Source: an uncultured Archangium sp. (GTDB taxonomy: Bacteria > Myxococcota > Myxococcia > Myxococcales > Myxococcaceae). From it: DNA of 14,273 nucleotides. Positions 13,065 to 14,273 of the stretch are shown piece after piece (within the stretch, counting starts at the first letter, position 1; each line of letters begins with the position of its first letter). The notes under the pieces were generated by a model. That model saw only the letters and a program-made list of their open reading frames with translations. It made no database searches and had not been told where the DNA came from. The stretch is taken from positions 1 to 14,273 of the forward strand of contig CAMLFP010000110.1 in assembly GCA_946479335.1 (NCBI GenBank), written 5' to 3'. The translations under genes and the position numbers were made by a program.

Positions 13065-14273
13065 CTACTTCGGCGCGTGTGACGGCCACCACACGCGGAA
13101 CGTGGTGCCGTCGCCGACGGTGGAGCTCACCGACACCTCGCCGCCGTGCTGCACGGTGAGCTGCTGCACGATGGCCAGGCCCACGCCGTGCCCGCTGCTC
13201 TTGGTGGTGAAGAAGGGGTCGAAGAGCCGCGGGAGCTGCTGCTCGGGGATGCCGGGGCCCGTGTCGATGACCTCGAACGTCACGCCGTCGCGCCGGGCGT
13301 GCGCGCGCAGCACCACCACGCCGGCCTCGCCCATCGCCTGGAACGCGTTCATCAGGAGGTTGCTCAACACCTGAATCAACTGCGCGCCGTCGGCCCACAC
13401 CGTCAGCGTCTTCTCGGCGTCGATGACGTGGCGCACGCCCTGGGGCTTGTGCGGCGCCAGCAGCGCCTCGAGCGTCGTGATGATGGGCCCGACGGGCTGC
13501 TCCATCGCCGCGGGCGTCTGGCGGCGGCCCAGCGACATCAACTGGGAGACCAGCGTCGACGCGTGGCGCGCCGACTCCTCCATGTCGGTGAGCACCTCGT
13601 CGTCGATGCCTGCGCGCAGCACCGCCACGCCGTTGGTGATGACGGTGAGGAGGTTGTTCAGGTCGTGCGCGATGCCCGCGGCCATGCGGCCCAGCGCGTC
13701 GAGGCGGTGCGCGTCCTTCAGCTTGAGCTCCAGCGCGTGCGCCTTCTCCTGCGCGTGGATGCGCTCGTCGACCTCGAGGAAGTGCGAGACGAGGTCGGCC
13801 ACCGTGGCGGCGAACTGGCGCTCCTCGCTCTTCCACTCGCGGGGCTCGCCGAGGTGCTCGTGGCACACCACGCCCACCACCTCGCCGTTGCGGTACACGG
13901 CCGCGTCGAGCAACGAGGTGATGTGCCAGGTCTCGAGGTACGGGGCCAGCTCGCGGGTGTGCGGGTCGACGCGCGCGTCGGCGGTGGCCACGAAGCGCTT
14001 CTCCTGCACCGCGGTGACGTAGTTCTTGAGCTGCTCCATCGACAGCGGCGGCGGGGCCTCGGCGCCGTCGGCCGCGAAGAGCGCCGCGCACGTCACCTGC
14101 TGCGCCTTGACGTCGAAGAACCACACGCCGACGCGCGCCACCTCCAGCGCCTGCGCGGAGATGCTGGTGAGCTGCTCGTAGAGGTGCGGCAGCCCGGCGT
14201 TGAGGCGGAGCCGGCTCAGCTTGAGTCGCGCTCCGGTGAGAAAGGCACGCTGCGTGATGGCGCTGCTCTCTCC
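13065..14273 (-). CDS. GAF-domain sensor histidine kinase, 5'-truncated at the window edge
   Basis: The reading frame runs without a stop to the window end, giving 402 residues that lack the true N-terminus. A GTG at 14141 is internal: the 44 codons upstream (ending in LTSISAQALEVARVGVW) read as protein and belong to the same GAF domain. Counting from that GTG as residue 1, the GAF sensor domain runs to about 125, followed by a short coiled segment, then the H-box AAGIAHDLNNLL (154-165, phospho-acceptor His159), the N-box NLLMNAF (261-267), the G1 box DTGPGIP (293-299), the F box FDPFFTTK (307-314) and the G2 box GHGVGLAIV (317-325). This is a complete HisKA/HATPase transmitter that should autophosphorylate. 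There is no receiver domain in the visible part and no response regulator next to it. It is cytoplasmic as far as can be seen. The gene converges on the GT-C-like gene with an 8-base gap. Confidence 0.95.
   Translation of the reverse strand, partial: GESSAITQRAFLTGARLKLSRLRLNAGLPHLYEQLTSISAQALEVARVGVWFFDVKAQQVTCAALFAADGAEAPPPLSMEQLKNYVTAVQEKRFVATADARVDPHTRELAPYLETWHITSLLDAAVYRNGEVVGVVCHEHLGEPREWKSEERQFAATVADLVSHFLEVDERIHAQEKAHALELKLKDAHRLDALGRMAAGIAHDLNNLLTVITNGVAVLRAGIDDEVLTDMEESARHASTLVSQLMSLGRRQTPAAMEQPVGPIITTLEALLAPHKPQGVRHVIDAEKTLTVWADGAQLIQVLSNLLMNAFQAMGEAGVVVLRAHARRDGVTFEVIDTGPGIPEQQLPRLFDPFFTTKSSGHGVGLAIVQQLTVQHGGEVSVSSTVGDGTTFRVWWPSHAPK

Noticed and set aside
11065..14124. A 3-kb open frame on the minus strand antisense to the GT-C-like gene and out of frame with the histidine kinase
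   Set aside because: It reads as Arg-, Ala-, Gly- and His-rich low-complexity sequence with no motif. It overlaps two genes with clear protein features and is expected as a shadow in such GC-rich DNA.
1..14273. Mobile elements, CRISPR arrays, tRNA genes, toxin-antitoxin or defence modules
   Set aside because: I saw no spaced direct repeats, terminal inverted repeats, transposase or integrase motifs, tRNA-like cloverleaf sequences or defence domains. Base composition is even across the window.

Overview
The window is about 70% G+C and almost entirely coding, with G or C in nearly every third codon position. Three features suggest a myxobacterium (Myxococcota) or a close deltaproteobacterial relative: a eukaryote-like Ser/Thr kinase fused to a multi-pass membrane domain, a phospholipid-scramblase-like protein, and many GTG starts with stop/start overlaps. 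This is an inference; the window has no rRNA or other taxonomic marker gene. I see no tRNA, rRNA, CRISPR array, insertion sequence, phage gene or convincing intrinsic terminator. No stretch without a gene exceeds about 65 bases.

Layout from left to right. (1) 40-2553, plus strand: an ABC1/UbiB-type atypical kinase, then a multi-pass membrane protein 6 bases later. (2) 2560-4506, minus strand: a receptor-like Ser/Thr protein kinase, converging on the membrane protein with a 6-base gap. (3) 4538-5395, plus strand: a zinc-ribbon/B-box-like protein with a Yip1-like membrane domain, divergent from the kinase across only 31 bases. (4) 5410-7827, plus strand: deoxyribose-phosphate aldolase (deoC) with an unusual N-terminal extension, a small c-type-haem lipoprotein, and a SAM-dependent methyltransferase that starts on the base after the lipoprotein stop. 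(5) 7811-8638, minus strand: the scramblase-family protein, overlapping the methyltransferase tail to tail by 17 bases. (6) 8700-13056, plus strand: an apparent three-gene operon joined by two GTGA overlaps, made of a phosphohexomutase, a secreted barrel-like protein and a large GT-C-like membrane protein. (7) 13065-14273, minus strand: a GAF-domain sensor histidine kinase whose 5' end lies beyond the window.

Possible joint functions. The mutase operon could link hexose-1-phosphate supply to an envelope or polysaccharide task, with one product predicted in the outer membrane and one in the inner membrane. The divergent kinase and Zn-finger/Yip1 pair may share regulation. The deoC, haem lipoprotein and methyltransferase genes are probably partly co-transcribed, but their products have no obvious common pathway.

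No complete undescribed system is evident. The best leads are the DeoC N-terminal extension (an amphipathic helix followed by a cysteine cluster, resembling microcompartment-targeted enzymes), a recurring -10-like box exactly 8 bases before ATG that suggests leaderless transcripts, the bacterial scramblase homologue, and the C-terminal-haem lipoprotein.
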